Made by a program: the position numbers and the translations under genes
Shown here: positions 1 to 5,141 of the stretch, one piece after another
Layout of the letters: each line of letters begins with the position of its first letter
Position numbering within the stretch: position 1 is the first letter of the stretch
Source of the DNA: Flavobacteriaceae bacterium UBA3078
GTDB lineage: Bacteria; Bacteroidota; Bacteroidia; Flavobacteriales; Flavobacteriaceae
Length of the DNA: 5,141 nucleotides
Assembly (NCBI GenBank): GCA_002366675.1
Contig: DFBO01000104.1
Location: forward strand, 1-5,141
Direction of reading: 5' to 3'
The notes under the pieces: generated by a model
Told to the model about the DNA's origin: nothing
What the model saw: only the letters and a program-made list of their open reading frames with translations
Databases searched by the model: none

Positions 1-228
1 GAAATTATTAATATTCTTGAACAATATGTAAAACCTGCTGTTGCTAGCGATGGTGGGAATATTCAATTTACATCTTATAATCCTGAAAGTAAAGTGGTTG
101 AAGTTGTTCTTCAAGGAGCTTGTAGTGGTTGTCCATCGTCTACTTATACTTTAAAAAGTGGTATTGAAAACATTTTAAAAGAAATGCTTCAAGGTAAAGT
201 TAACAGTGTTGTAGCTATAAATGGATAA
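1..228 (+). CDS. NifU/Nfu-family Fe-S cluster scaffold, C-terminal domain (partial, 5' end outside window)
   Basis: Reading frame 1 is open from the first base to a TAA at 226-228 and gives 75 residues of a complete Nfu (NifU C-terminal) domain. Visible hallmarks are the SDGG motif at visible residues 16-19 and the CSGC motif with Cys41 and Cys44, set in GACSGCPSS. In this family the CxxC cysteines of two subunits hold a transient [4Fe-4S] cluster that is passed to cytosolic apoproteins. The protein ends just after the domain (VVAING). The start lies left of the window, so I cannot tell directly whether this is a short Nfu-only protein or the longer ~300-residue form with an N-terminal Nfu_N domain. 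The ending resembles my recollection of the longer flavobacterial form, which is inference. The dodecin gene follows 50 bases downstream on the same strand and may be co-transcribed. Family assignment is firm. Confidence 0.93.
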   Translation, partial: EIINILEQYVKPAVASDGGNIQFTSYNPESKVVEVVLQGACSGCPSSTYTLKSGIENILKEMLQGKVNSVVAING

Positions 229-237
229 TTTTTTCTC

Positions 238-259
238 AACTTTAAAATTCGTTAAAGTT
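238..259. repeat. 8-bp perfect inverted repeat between the Nfu and dodecin genes
   Basis: AACTTTAA at 238-245 and TTAAAGTT at 252-259 are perfect reverse complements separated by a 6-base loop (AATTCG). The stem has a single G-C pair and is not followed by an uninterrupted T run, so it is a poor terminator. It lies 19 bases upstream of the dodecin start and could be a weak attenuator, an operator half-site pair, or chance in AT-rich DNA. The rest of this 50-base gap shows no exact TAnnTTTG box. Confidence 0.3.
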
Positions 260-278
260 TAATTATAAAATTATATTT

Positions 279-479
279 ATGGCAGTACTAAAAGTCATCG
301 AAGTATTATCTAATTCAGATAAAAGCTGGGAAGATGCAACTAAAAAAGCAGTAAAAGAAGCTTCTAAAACTGTAAAAAACATTAAATCTGTATATGTGCA
401 AGATCAAAGCGCAATAGTAAATGGAGATGATGTTACAGAATTTAGAGTCAATCTAAAACTTACATTCGAAGTGAAATAA
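279..479 (+). CDS. Dodecin-family protein (SecE2/calcium-dodecin-like)
   Basis: The 66-residue product has the dodecin plan: beta strand at about 3-10 (VLKVIEVL), one amphipathic helix at about 16-33 containing SWEDA, then two strands at about 36-46 and 52-65 ending LKLTFEVK. Dodecins are small proteins that assemble into hollow dodecamers; many store or buffer flavins. Here the position that aligns with the flavin-stacking Trp of classical dodecins (in the LDWFEV segment) is around Ser37, and the flavin-contacting Gln before the last strand is Arg56. As I recall it, the pattern SWE-helix plus a YR/FR strand is closer to the mycobacterial SecE2/Rv0379 calcium-dodecin branch, so flavin binding should not be assumed. 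Length is normal for the family. The ATG at 279 starts the first strand directly and has no ribosome binding site, as usual in Bacteroidota. A strong terminator follows at 501-530, so this gene ends its transcription unit. Confidence 0.9.
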   Translation: MAVLKVIEVLSNSDKSWEDATKKAVKEASKTVKNIKSVYVQDQSAIVNGDDVTEFRVNLKLTFEVK

Positions 480-500
480 ATTACTTTTTTAAATAAGATA

Positions 501-530
501 AAAAGCGTTCCATTACGGGACGCTTTTTTT
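501..530 (+). terminator. Rho-independent terminator after the dodecin gene
   Basis: Left arm 501-511 (AAAAGCGTTCC) and right arm 517-527 (GGGACGCTTTT) form an 11-bp stem with one T-G wobble and a 5-base loop (ATTAC). The T run spans 524-530, partly within the stem. It lies 22 bases after the dodecin stop codon. The opposite strand also shows a stem followed by four T, but no gene converges here. Confidence 0.92.
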
Positions 531-544
531 GTGCTTTAATTTGT

Positions 545-552
545 TAACTTTG
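545..552 (+). promoter_or_regulatory. Probable Bacteroidota -7 promoter box for the DUF255 lipoprotein gene
   Basis: TAACTTTG matches the TAnnTTTG consensus exactly and ends only 4 bases before the ATG at 557. A 7/8 match (TTAATTTG) overlaps the region just upstream at 536-543. No well-spaced -33 element is present; the nearest TTTG (528-531, in the terminator tail) leaves only a 13-base gap. If the box is used, transcription would begin within a few bases of the start codon. Support is motif plus position (directly after a terminator, before a gene). Confidence 0.5.
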
Positions 553-556
553 ATAA

Positions 557-2659
557 ATGAAACACTTTCAGTTACTATTAGCATTCATACTAATAAGTTG
601 TCAAGGACAAAATAAGAAACCAATGAATCATCCATATACAAACAATCTTATTAATGAGACTAGTCCTTACCTTTTGCAGCATGCTCATAACCCTGTAAAC
701 TGGAATCCTTGGAATGAAACTAGTTTAAACCAAGCTAAAAAAGAAAACAAATTATTGCTTATAAGTGTTGGTTATGCTGCATGTCACTGGTGTCATGTTA
801 TGGAGCATGAAAGTTTTGAAGATACATTAGTTGCAAAAACAATGAACTCTAAATTTATAAATATAAAAGTTGATCGAGAAGAAAGACCAGATGTAGATCA
901 AGTTTATATGAATGCTGTTCAATTAATGACTGGAAGTGGAGGTTGGCCATTAAATGTCATTGCATTACCAGATGGCAGACCAGTTTGGGGAGGCACTTAC
1001 TTTAAAAAGGAACAATGGATAAATGCATTAGAACAAATCTCGGATATATATCTTAGAAACCCTGAAAAACTTTACGAATATGCCGATAAATTAGAACAGG
1101 GCATCAAAACTATGGATCTTGTTGCACTTAATAATGAAGCACCAGATTTTAAAGCAGAAGATATTGAGAAATCTGTAAAAAAATGGGCAGATCAATTTGA
1201 CCATAGAGAAGGTGGTTTAAAACGTGCTCCAAAATTTATGATGCCTAATAACTATCATTTTTTATTACGCTATGCCTACCAAACTAATAACGAAAAACTC
1301 CAAGAATTTGTAAATCTTACTTTAAAACAAATGGCTTATGGAGGCATTTACGACCAAGTTGGTGGAGGTTTTTCTCGTTATGCAACAGATATTAATTGGC
1401 ATATTCCACATTTTGAAAAAATGTTATATGATAACGGTCAGTTAGTTAGTTTGTATTCAGATGCATATCTAATAACCAAAAACAAGCTTTACAAAGATGT
1501 TGTTTACGAAACTTTAGAGTTTGTTGAACGTGAATTAACATCCAAAAATGGTGCCTTCTTCTCTTCTCTTGATGCAGATAGTAATACTCCTGAAGGGCAT
1601 TTAGAAGAAGGTGCTTTTTATGTATGGCAGAAAGAAGAACTACAAAAATTACTAGATTCAGATTTTAAATTGTTTGCAGATTATTATAATATAAATAATT
1701 ATGGTTTATGGGAAAACAAGAATTATGTTCTAATTAGAAAAGATGATGATAGCAGTATTTTAGAGAAACATGATTTGACCCAAGATCCTTTAAATGAAAA
1801 GAAAAAACATTGGAAAAAATTACTTCTTGAAACTCGAGAAAAAAAATCCAGACCAAGGTTAGATGATAAAACTTTAACTTCTTGGAATGCTATCATGTTA
1901 AAAGGATATATTGATGCCTATCGTGTATTTGATGATGACCATTTTTTAGTTGCTGCCGAAAAAAATGCGAACTTTATAATTAACAACCAATTGCGTGAAG
2001 ATGGAGGTTTAAACCATAATTACAAAGATGAAATAAGTAACATTAATGGTTATTTAGAAGACTATGCAGCAACTATAGATGCATATATCGCTCTTTATGA
2101 GAACACATTAAACGAAAAATGGTTAAAGACTGCAAGAGACTTAACGAATTACGTGTTCGATCATTTCTATGAAGCTAGTAATAGTATGTTTTATTTTACT
2201 TCTAACGAAGATCCTTTATTAGTAACTAGGAATATGGAATATAGAGATAATGTTATTCCTGCTAGTAATTCCATTATGGCAAAAAACCTCTTTAAATTAT
2301 CTCATTATTTCGATAACGAATATTATTACAAAACAGCGACAAACATGTTGAATAATGTTAAGTCAGAAATGCAAGATTATGGATCTGGTTACTCAAATTG
2401 GTTAGATTTGATGCTTAATCACATAAATCCTTATTATGAAGTTGCTTTTTCCGGAAAAGAAGCAATTAATAAAATTAAAGAGTTAAACAAAGTATACATT
2501 CCTAATAAATTAATTGCAGGTAGTACTCAGGAATCTAATATGCCTTTATTAAAAAATAGATATGTTGAAGATGAAACATATATTTATGTCTGTGTAAATA
2601 AAGCCTGCAAATTACCAGTAAATGACTCGGAAAAAGCCATTGAATTACTAACGAAATAG
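557..2659 (+). CDS. Thioredoxin-domain, DUF255 (YyaL/SPATA20-type) lipoprotein
   Basis: The 700-residue product begins with a lipoprotein signal peptide: Lys2, a hydrophobic stretch at 5-13, and the lipobox LISC with Cys15 as the lipidated residue. No acidic cluster follows Cys15 (QGQNKK), so retention on the periplasmic face is more likely than surface export; this is inference. A thioredoxin-like domain spans about 28-165, with the family signature SPYLLQHAHNPVNW (36-49), active-site-like CHWCH (Cys76, Cys79) and GGWPL carrying the probable cis-Pro131. The rest is the six-hairpin glycosidase-like barrel, with conserved stretches GGIYDQVGGGFSRY (262-275), WHIPHFEKMLYDN (281-293), LDADS (338-342), LDDKTLTSWN (435-444) and GYLEDYA (498-504). 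A late Cys pair, Cys679 and Cys684, matches the family's C-terminal CxxxxC. Length is typical. The biochemical activity of this family is not established; a redox or sugar-related role is speculative. The ATG at 557 is chosen because it alone provides the signal peptide. A DUF1304 gene follows after 4 bases. Confidence 0.93.
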   Translation: MKHFQLLLAFILISCQGQNKKPMNHPYTNNLINETSPYLLQHAHNPVNWNPWNETSLNQAKKENKLLLISVGYAACHWCHVMEHESFEDTLVAKTMNSKFINIKVDREERPDVDQVYMNAVQLMTGSGGWPLNVIALPDGRPVWGGTYFKKEQWINALEQISDIYLRNPEKLYEYADKLEQGIKTMDLVALNNEAPDFKAEDIEKSVKKWADQFDHREGGLKRAPKFMMPNNYHFLLRYAYQTNNEKLQEFVNLTLKQMAYGGIYDQVGGGFSRYATDINWHIPHFEKMLYDNGQLVSLYSDAYLITKNKLYKDVVYETLEFVERELTSKNGAFFSSLDADSNTPEGHLEEGAFYVWQKEELQKLLDSDFKLFADYYNINNYGLWENKNYVLIRKDDDSSILEKHDLTQDPLNEKKKHWKKLLLETREKKSRPRLDDKTLTSWNAIMLKGYIDAYRVFDDDHFLVAAEKNANFIINNQLREDGGLNHNYKDEISNINGYLEDYAATIDAYIALYENTLNEKWLKTARDLTNYVFDHFYEASNSMFYFTSNEDPLLVTRNMEYRDNVIPASNSIMAKNLFKLSHYFDNEYYYKTATNMLNNVKSEMQDYGSGYSNWLDLMLNHINPYYEVAFSGKEAINKIKELNKVYIPNKLIAGSTQESNMPLLKNRYVEDETYIYVCVNKACKLPVNDSEKAIELLTK

Positions 2660-2663
2660 TCCT

Positions 2664-3026
2664 ATGAAACTTATTGCAAACATTTTAATTATTTTAATTG
2701 CTATAGAACATATATATTTTTTAGTATTGGAAATGTTCTTATGGACCAAACCAAAAGGGATTAAAACTTTTGGTTTAAAATCTAAAGAGTTTGCTGAGGA
2801 AACTAAAGTTTTAGCAGCAAATCAAGGTTTGTACAATGGGTTCCTTGCTGCTGGATTAATATATTCTGTAATAACAAGTAACTTTAATACGGCTCTATTC
2901 TTTTTAATTTGTATTGCCATAGCAGGCATATATGGTGCATATTCTACAAAAAACAAAAAGTTATTTTACATCCAATCACTACCTGCTATATTTGTTATCA
3001 TATTGACTATAAGGATATACTTTTAA
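2664..3026 (+). CDS. DUF1304 family small integral membrane protein
   Basis: The 120-residue product has four predicted membrane helices at about 3-25, 52-70, 76-94 and 101-119. DUF1304 signatures are clear: IEHIYFLVLEMFLW at 14-27, with Glu15, His16 and Glu23 inside the first helix, and the strongly conserved AANQGLYNGFLAAGL at 51-65; a Gln-x-x-Pro (104-107) begins the last helix, as in relatives. The conserved polar residues within the membrane suggest a transport or ligand role, but the family has no established function. The ATG lies 4 bases after the stop codon of the DUF255 gene, so the two are almost certainly one transcript and may be translationally coupled. No convincing terminator is visible in the 73-base gap to the channel gene, so some read-through into it is possible. 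Length and both ends look complete. Confidence 0.9.
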   Translation: MKLIANILIILIAIEHIYFLVLEMFLWTKPKGIKTFGLKSKEFAEETKVLAANQGLYNGFLAAGLIYSVITSNFNTALFFLICIAIAGIYGAYSTKNKKLFYIQSLPAIFVIILTIRIYF

Positions 3027-3069
3027 TTTTCAAGGTTCAAATTAATTTAATATTCTCATTCATTTTATA

Positions 3070-3077
3070 TAAATTTG
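3070..3077 (+). promoter_or_regulatory. Probable Bacteroidota -7 promoter box for the MscS-type channel gene
   Basis: TAAATTTG is an exact TAnnTTTG match lying 22 bases before the ATG at 3100. The sequence between them is A-rich and nearly free of T and G, a common look for Bacteroidota 5' leaders. There is no clear TTG/TTTG -33 element; the closest is TTTA at 3046-3049, 20 bases upstream. An exact box in AT-rich DNA can occur by chance, so position is the main support. Confidence 0.5.
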
Positions 3078-3099
3078 CAACCAACAAAAAAATCAAAAT

Positions 3100-3912
3100 A
3101 TGGATATTGAGAAATGGACTAAATTAGGAATAGAAGTAGCTACCGAATATGGGATAAAAATTCTAGGAGCAATAGTTATATGGATTATTGGATCTTGGAT
3201 TATAAAAAAATTAATAGGTGGTTCTCGTACAGTAATGACAAAAAGAGGCTTTGATGAAAGTCTTCAAAAATTCTTATTAAATTTAATAAGCTGGGCATTA
3301 AAAATACTTTTAATTCTTGTTATTTTATCACAACTTGGCATTGAAACAACCTCTTTTGCAGCCATTCTTGCAGCAGCTGGTTTAGCTGTAGGTTTAGCAC
3401 TACAAGGTTCTTTAGGGAATTTTGCTGGTGGTGTTTTACTTATGATTTTTAAACCTATAAAAATTGGTGATTTAATAGAAGCTCAAGGAGAATTAGGTGT
3501 TGTAAAAGAAATAGAAATTTTCACAACTAAATTAATTGGTCTTTCTAATAGAGAAATTATTATTCCTAATGGGGCTCTTTCAAATGGTAATATTATTAAT
3601 TATTCTACAGAAGGGACTAGAAGAGTAGATTTAACTTTTGGTGTTGGTTATGATTCTGATATTAAAAAGACAAAAGAAGTTTTAATGAATGTTTTAACAT
3701 CTCACCCAAATGTGATTTCTGATCCTGCTCCTACTGTAAATGTATCTGAATTAGCAGATAGTTCTATAAATTTTGCAGTAAGACCTTGGTGTAAAACTGA
3801 AGATTACTGGACTGTATATTTTGATATTACAGAAAATACTAAAGAAGCTCTTGATGCTGCTGGTATAGAAATACCTTATCCACATCAAGTTGAAATTCAT
3901 AAAAATGAATAA
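3100..3912 (+). CDS. mscS: Small-conductance mechanosensitive channel, MscS family
   Basis: The 270-residue product has the three-helix MscS core followed by the cytoplasmic vestibule. Helices lie at about 15-38, 58-80 and 83-117. The pore helix carries AAAGLAVGLALQGSLGNFAGG (in two overlapping halves, 91-103 and 103-111). Leu95 and Leu99 align with the E. coli gate residues Leu105 and Leu109, and Gly103 with the kink residue Gly113. The beta domain follows, with IPNG (155-158), NIINYS (164-169) and GVGYDSDI (181-188), then the alpha/beta part ending AAGIEIPYPHQ (253-263). The family forms heptameric inner-membrane channels that open under membrane tension and release solutes during hypo-osmotic shock. 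The size and close match to the short E. coli type (286 residues) argue against a larger multi-domain MscS relative. The gene has its own probable promoter, and its stop codon lies 4 bases from the converging tsaB stop codon; its likely terminator lies inside tsaB (3973-4000). Confidence 0.95.
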   Translation: MDIEKWTKLGIEVATEYGIKILGAIVIWIIGSWIIKKLIGGSRTVMTKRGFDESLQKFLLNLISWALKILLILVILSQLGIETTSFAAILAAAGLAVGLALQGSLGNFAGGVLLMIFKPIKIGDLIEAQGELGVVKEIEIFTTKLIGLSNREIIIPNGALSNGNIINYSTEGTRRVDLTFGVGYDSDIKKTKEVLMNVLTSHPNVISDPAPTVNVSELADSSINFAVRPWCKTEDYWTVYFDITENTKEALDAAGIEIPYPHQVEIHKNE

Positions 3913-3916
3913 TAAC

Positions 3917-4591
3917 TTATTTAGATTTTGGCTTTATGGCTATAAAATCTTTTAAATAAAAAGGTTCAAAATAAGCGACATCTTCGATGTCGTTTTTTTT
4001 GTGCTTATTGTAAGCTATCCCACTCATTTCATTTGCTGAAGGCAATTTGTTATCAATAAAATGTGCATTTGTATGATTGATAATAGTTTTAGTTTTTTCA
4101 ACACCATTACCAACAAAATAAACAGGGCCTTTTTCTAAATATTCAGAAAAAGAATCAGCTTCAAGAATTTGTGCTTCTACTTGCCTGGCCTCATTGTAGT
4201 TCTCATCAAAAACAGCTGAATAAACCTCCATACGTCTAGCATCTAGCATTGGAATAATAACACCTTTTTCAATAGAAACTTGATACGCTAAAGATTTTAA
4301 AGTAGACACAGAAATTAAAGGCTTTTCTAAAGCAAAGCAAAGTCCTTTTGCTGCCGAAACTCCTATTCTTAATCCTGTATAAGAACCTGGGCCTTTACTA
4401 ACTGCTATAGCATCTAATTGAGCTGCATTTATGTTGTTATCTGCTAAAATTTTTTCAATGTAAACATGTAAACGTTCGGCATGAGAGTATTCCTTACTAT
4501 TATCCTCTATAAGTGCAAAAGTCTCTCCTTGTTTAGAAAGAGAGACTGAACAATTAGTTGTAGAAGTTTCTATGTTTAATATTAATGTCAC
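3917..4591 (-). CDS. tsaB: TsaB, tRNA threonylcarbamoyladenosine (t6A37) biosynthesis subunit
   Basis: The 224-residue product is a typical TsaB (YeaZ): an N-terminal ASKHA-like strand-turn IETSTTNCSVSL (7-18), the family signature GPGSYTGLRIGVSAAKGL (67-84), DARRMEVYSAVF (117-128), and a C-terminal YFEPFYLKDF (207-216). TsaB is a catalytically degenerate paralogue of TsaD; it dimerises with TsaD and, with TsaE, supports transfer of threonylcarbamoyl to A37 of ANN-decoding tRNAs in the cytosol. Length is normal (E. coli about 231). The start is GTG (4589-4591): no in-frame ATG lies upstream before a TAA at 4604-4606, and translation from GTG gives the normal family N-terminus. The start is 4 bases beyond the stop codon of the TolC-family gene, so the two are probably co-transcribed and coupled. 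Its last 28 or so codons overlap, on the opposite strand, the probable terminator and 3' UTR of the channel gene. Confidence 0.96.
   Translation of the reverse strand: MTLILNIETSTTNCSVSLSKQGETFALIEDNSKEYSHAERLHVYIEKILADNNINAAQLDAIAVSKGPGSYTGLRIGVSAAKGLCFALEKPLISVSTLKSLAYQVSIEKGVIIPMLDARRMEVYSAVFDENYNEARQVEAQILEADSFSEYLEKGPVYFVGNGVEKTKTIINHTNAHFIDNKLPSANEMSGIAYNKHKKNDIEDVAYFEPFYLKDFIAIKPKSK
3973..4000 (+). terminator. Rho-independent terminator for the MscS-type gene, inside the tsaB coding sequence
   Basis: CGACATC (3976-3982) and GATGTCG (3986-3992) form a perfect 7-bp stem with a TTC loop, extended outward by a G-T wobble and two A-T pairs (3973-3975 with 3993-3995). An unbroken run of eight T (3993-4000) follows on the + strand. 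It begins 61 bases after the channel stop codon and lies wholly within the opposing tsaB gene, where it encodes the residues around KKNDIEDV (198-205). On the - strand the stem is preceded, not followed, by the homopolymer, so it would not stop tsaB transcription. Confidence 0.82.
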
Positions 4592-4595
4592 CAGC

Positions 4596-5141
4596 TTAAT
4601 CTGTTAAAGGTATACCAAGATAGAAATCTAACACTTTAGTTGTGAAAACAAAATTATATTTTGCATTAATTAAATTTGCCTCTGCATTAACCAACCTATT
4701 TCTAACCTGCTCAAATTCAAAAGAATTCATAACACCAGAATTATAACTTTCTTGAGCATTTTTAAAAGATTCATTTTGAGCAGCTAATGAAACTTGTGAA
4801 GCTTCAAATTGTTTTAAAGCAGCTTTCGCATCTGCATAAGCCTGCTCTATGGTAGACTGTAAATCTTGCTTAGCTTGATCTAAAGAAAATGCAATACGTT
4901 CATTATTGATTTTAGCTTTATTTACACTTGCTTTAGTTTGAAATCTATTAAAAATTGGAACATTAAGTGAAAACCCTAAATTATAACCTAGATTATTTTC
5001 AACTTGTTGCATAAACCCATTGTCAACAAAAGAAATATTAGTTGGGTCATTTGGATCAATAACTACTCTTAAATCTTCTTGTCCTTGAAAATGTTGGTAT
5101 GAAGTTCCTACGCCAGCTCCAAAGGTCAAAGTAGGATAATA
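4596..5141 (-). CDS. TolC-family outer-membrane efflux protein, C-terminal part (5' end outside window)
   Basis: The frame is open from the right edge to TAA at 4596-4598 and gives 181 residues. It starts mid-protein with YYPTLTFGAG, the strand motif that opens the second TolC repeat. An extracellular-loop-like polar stretch follows (about 20-50), then the strand LGFSLNVPIF (about 55-64) leading into long helices. The helical part is Ala/Gln/Glu-rich and heptad-like (about 68-160), with the typical ESYNSGVMNSFEFEQVRNRL segment and a closing DFYLGIPL. TolC proteins form trimeric outer-membrane and periplasmic exit ducts for type I secretion or for RND/ABC/MFS efflux pumps. Which pump this serves cannot be seen, because any adaptor and permease genes lie beyond the window. 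A TTG codon at 5127-5129 could be mistaken for a start, but the upstream YYPT and the absence of a signal peptide show the gene continues. tsaB follows after 4 bases. Confidence 0.92.
   Translation of the reverse strand, partial: YYPTLTFGAGVGTSYQHFQGQEDLRVVIDPNDPTNISFVDNGFMQQVENNLGYNLGFSLNVPIFNRFQTKASVNKAKINNERIAFSLDQAKQDLQSTIEQAYADAKAALKQFEASQVSLAAQNESFKNAQESYNSGVMNSFEFEQVRNRLVNAEANLINAKYNFVFTTKVLDFYLGIPLTD

Noticed and set aside
226..233. TAATTTTT as a promoter box for the dodecin gene
   Set aside because: It lacks the conserved final G, overlaps the Nfu stop codon, and is a near-match that any AT-rich stretch would give.
3023..3045. TTAATTT/AAATTAA inverted repeat after the DUF1304 gene as a terminator
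   Set aside because: All seven pairs are A-T, the left arm overlaps the stop codon, and no T run follows; it is expected by chance in such AT-rich DNA.
2909..3127. A 72-codon open frame on the + strand overlapping the end of the DUF1304 gene and the start of the channel gene
   Set aside because: It is out of frame with two well-recognised genes, runs through the intergenic promoter region, and its translation looks like shadow sequence with no family resemblance.
3895..3910. ATTCAT/ATGAAT hairpin near the channel stop codon as the terminator for tsaB on the - strand
   Set aside because: The stem is 6 bp with one G-C pair, and on the - strand it is not followed by a T run.
5127..5129. TTG as the start of the TolC-family gene
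   Set aside because: The frame stays open to the window edge with YYPT, a normal internal TolC segment, and the product from TTG would lack a signal peptide and the first half of the fold.
1..5141. A hidden defence system, mobile element, CRISPR array, riboswitch or RNA gene
   Set aside because: No spaced direct repeats, terminal inverted repeats, transposase or integrase motifs or tRNA-like sequence were seen, and nearly all the DNA is accounted for by seven recognisable genes.

Overview
This window reads as an ordinary chromosomal segment of a Bacteroidota member, most likely Flavobacteriaceae. The DNA is strongly AT-rich, no start codon has a clear Shine-Dalgarno sequence, two intergenic gaps carry exact TAnnTTTG (-7 type) promoter boxes, and the protein types and wording match that family. 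Nothing indicates a mobile element, CRISPR array, tRNA, rRNA or prophage. Coding density is high; the longest stretch outside a gene is 77 bases.

Layout on the + strand: (1) the C-terminal 75 residues of an Nfu/NifU-type iron-sulfur scaffold, cut by the left edge (1-228); (2) a 66-residue dodecin-like protein (279-479) followed by a strong intrinsic terminator (501-530); (3) a two-gene unit with a 4-base gap: a 700-residue thioredoxin-fold/six-hairpin (DUF255, YyaL/SPATA20-type) protein with a lipoprotein signal (557-2659), and a 120-residue four-helix DUF1304 membrane protein (2664-3026); (4) a small MscS-type mechanosensitive channel (3100-3912) behind its own probable promoter. On the - strand, converging on the channel gene: (5) tsaB, for the t6A tRNA modification enzyme (4591 down to 3917, GTG start), and upstream of it (6) the C-terminal 181 residues of a TolC-family outer-membrane efflux protein, cut by the right edge (5141 down to 4596).

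The genes are mostly housekeeping or envelope functions: Fe-S delivery, a small-ligand dodecamer, a redox-type lipoprotein, osmotic protection, tRNA modification and efflux. They do not form one obvious pathway. I did not find a convincing undescribed system. The points most worth a second look are regulatory and fine-scale: a textbook terminator for the channel gene encoded inside the 3' end of the opposing tsaB coding sequence; a dodecin lacking the usual flavin-stacking residues; and a promoter box so close to the lipoprotein start codon that the mRNA may be nearly leaderless.
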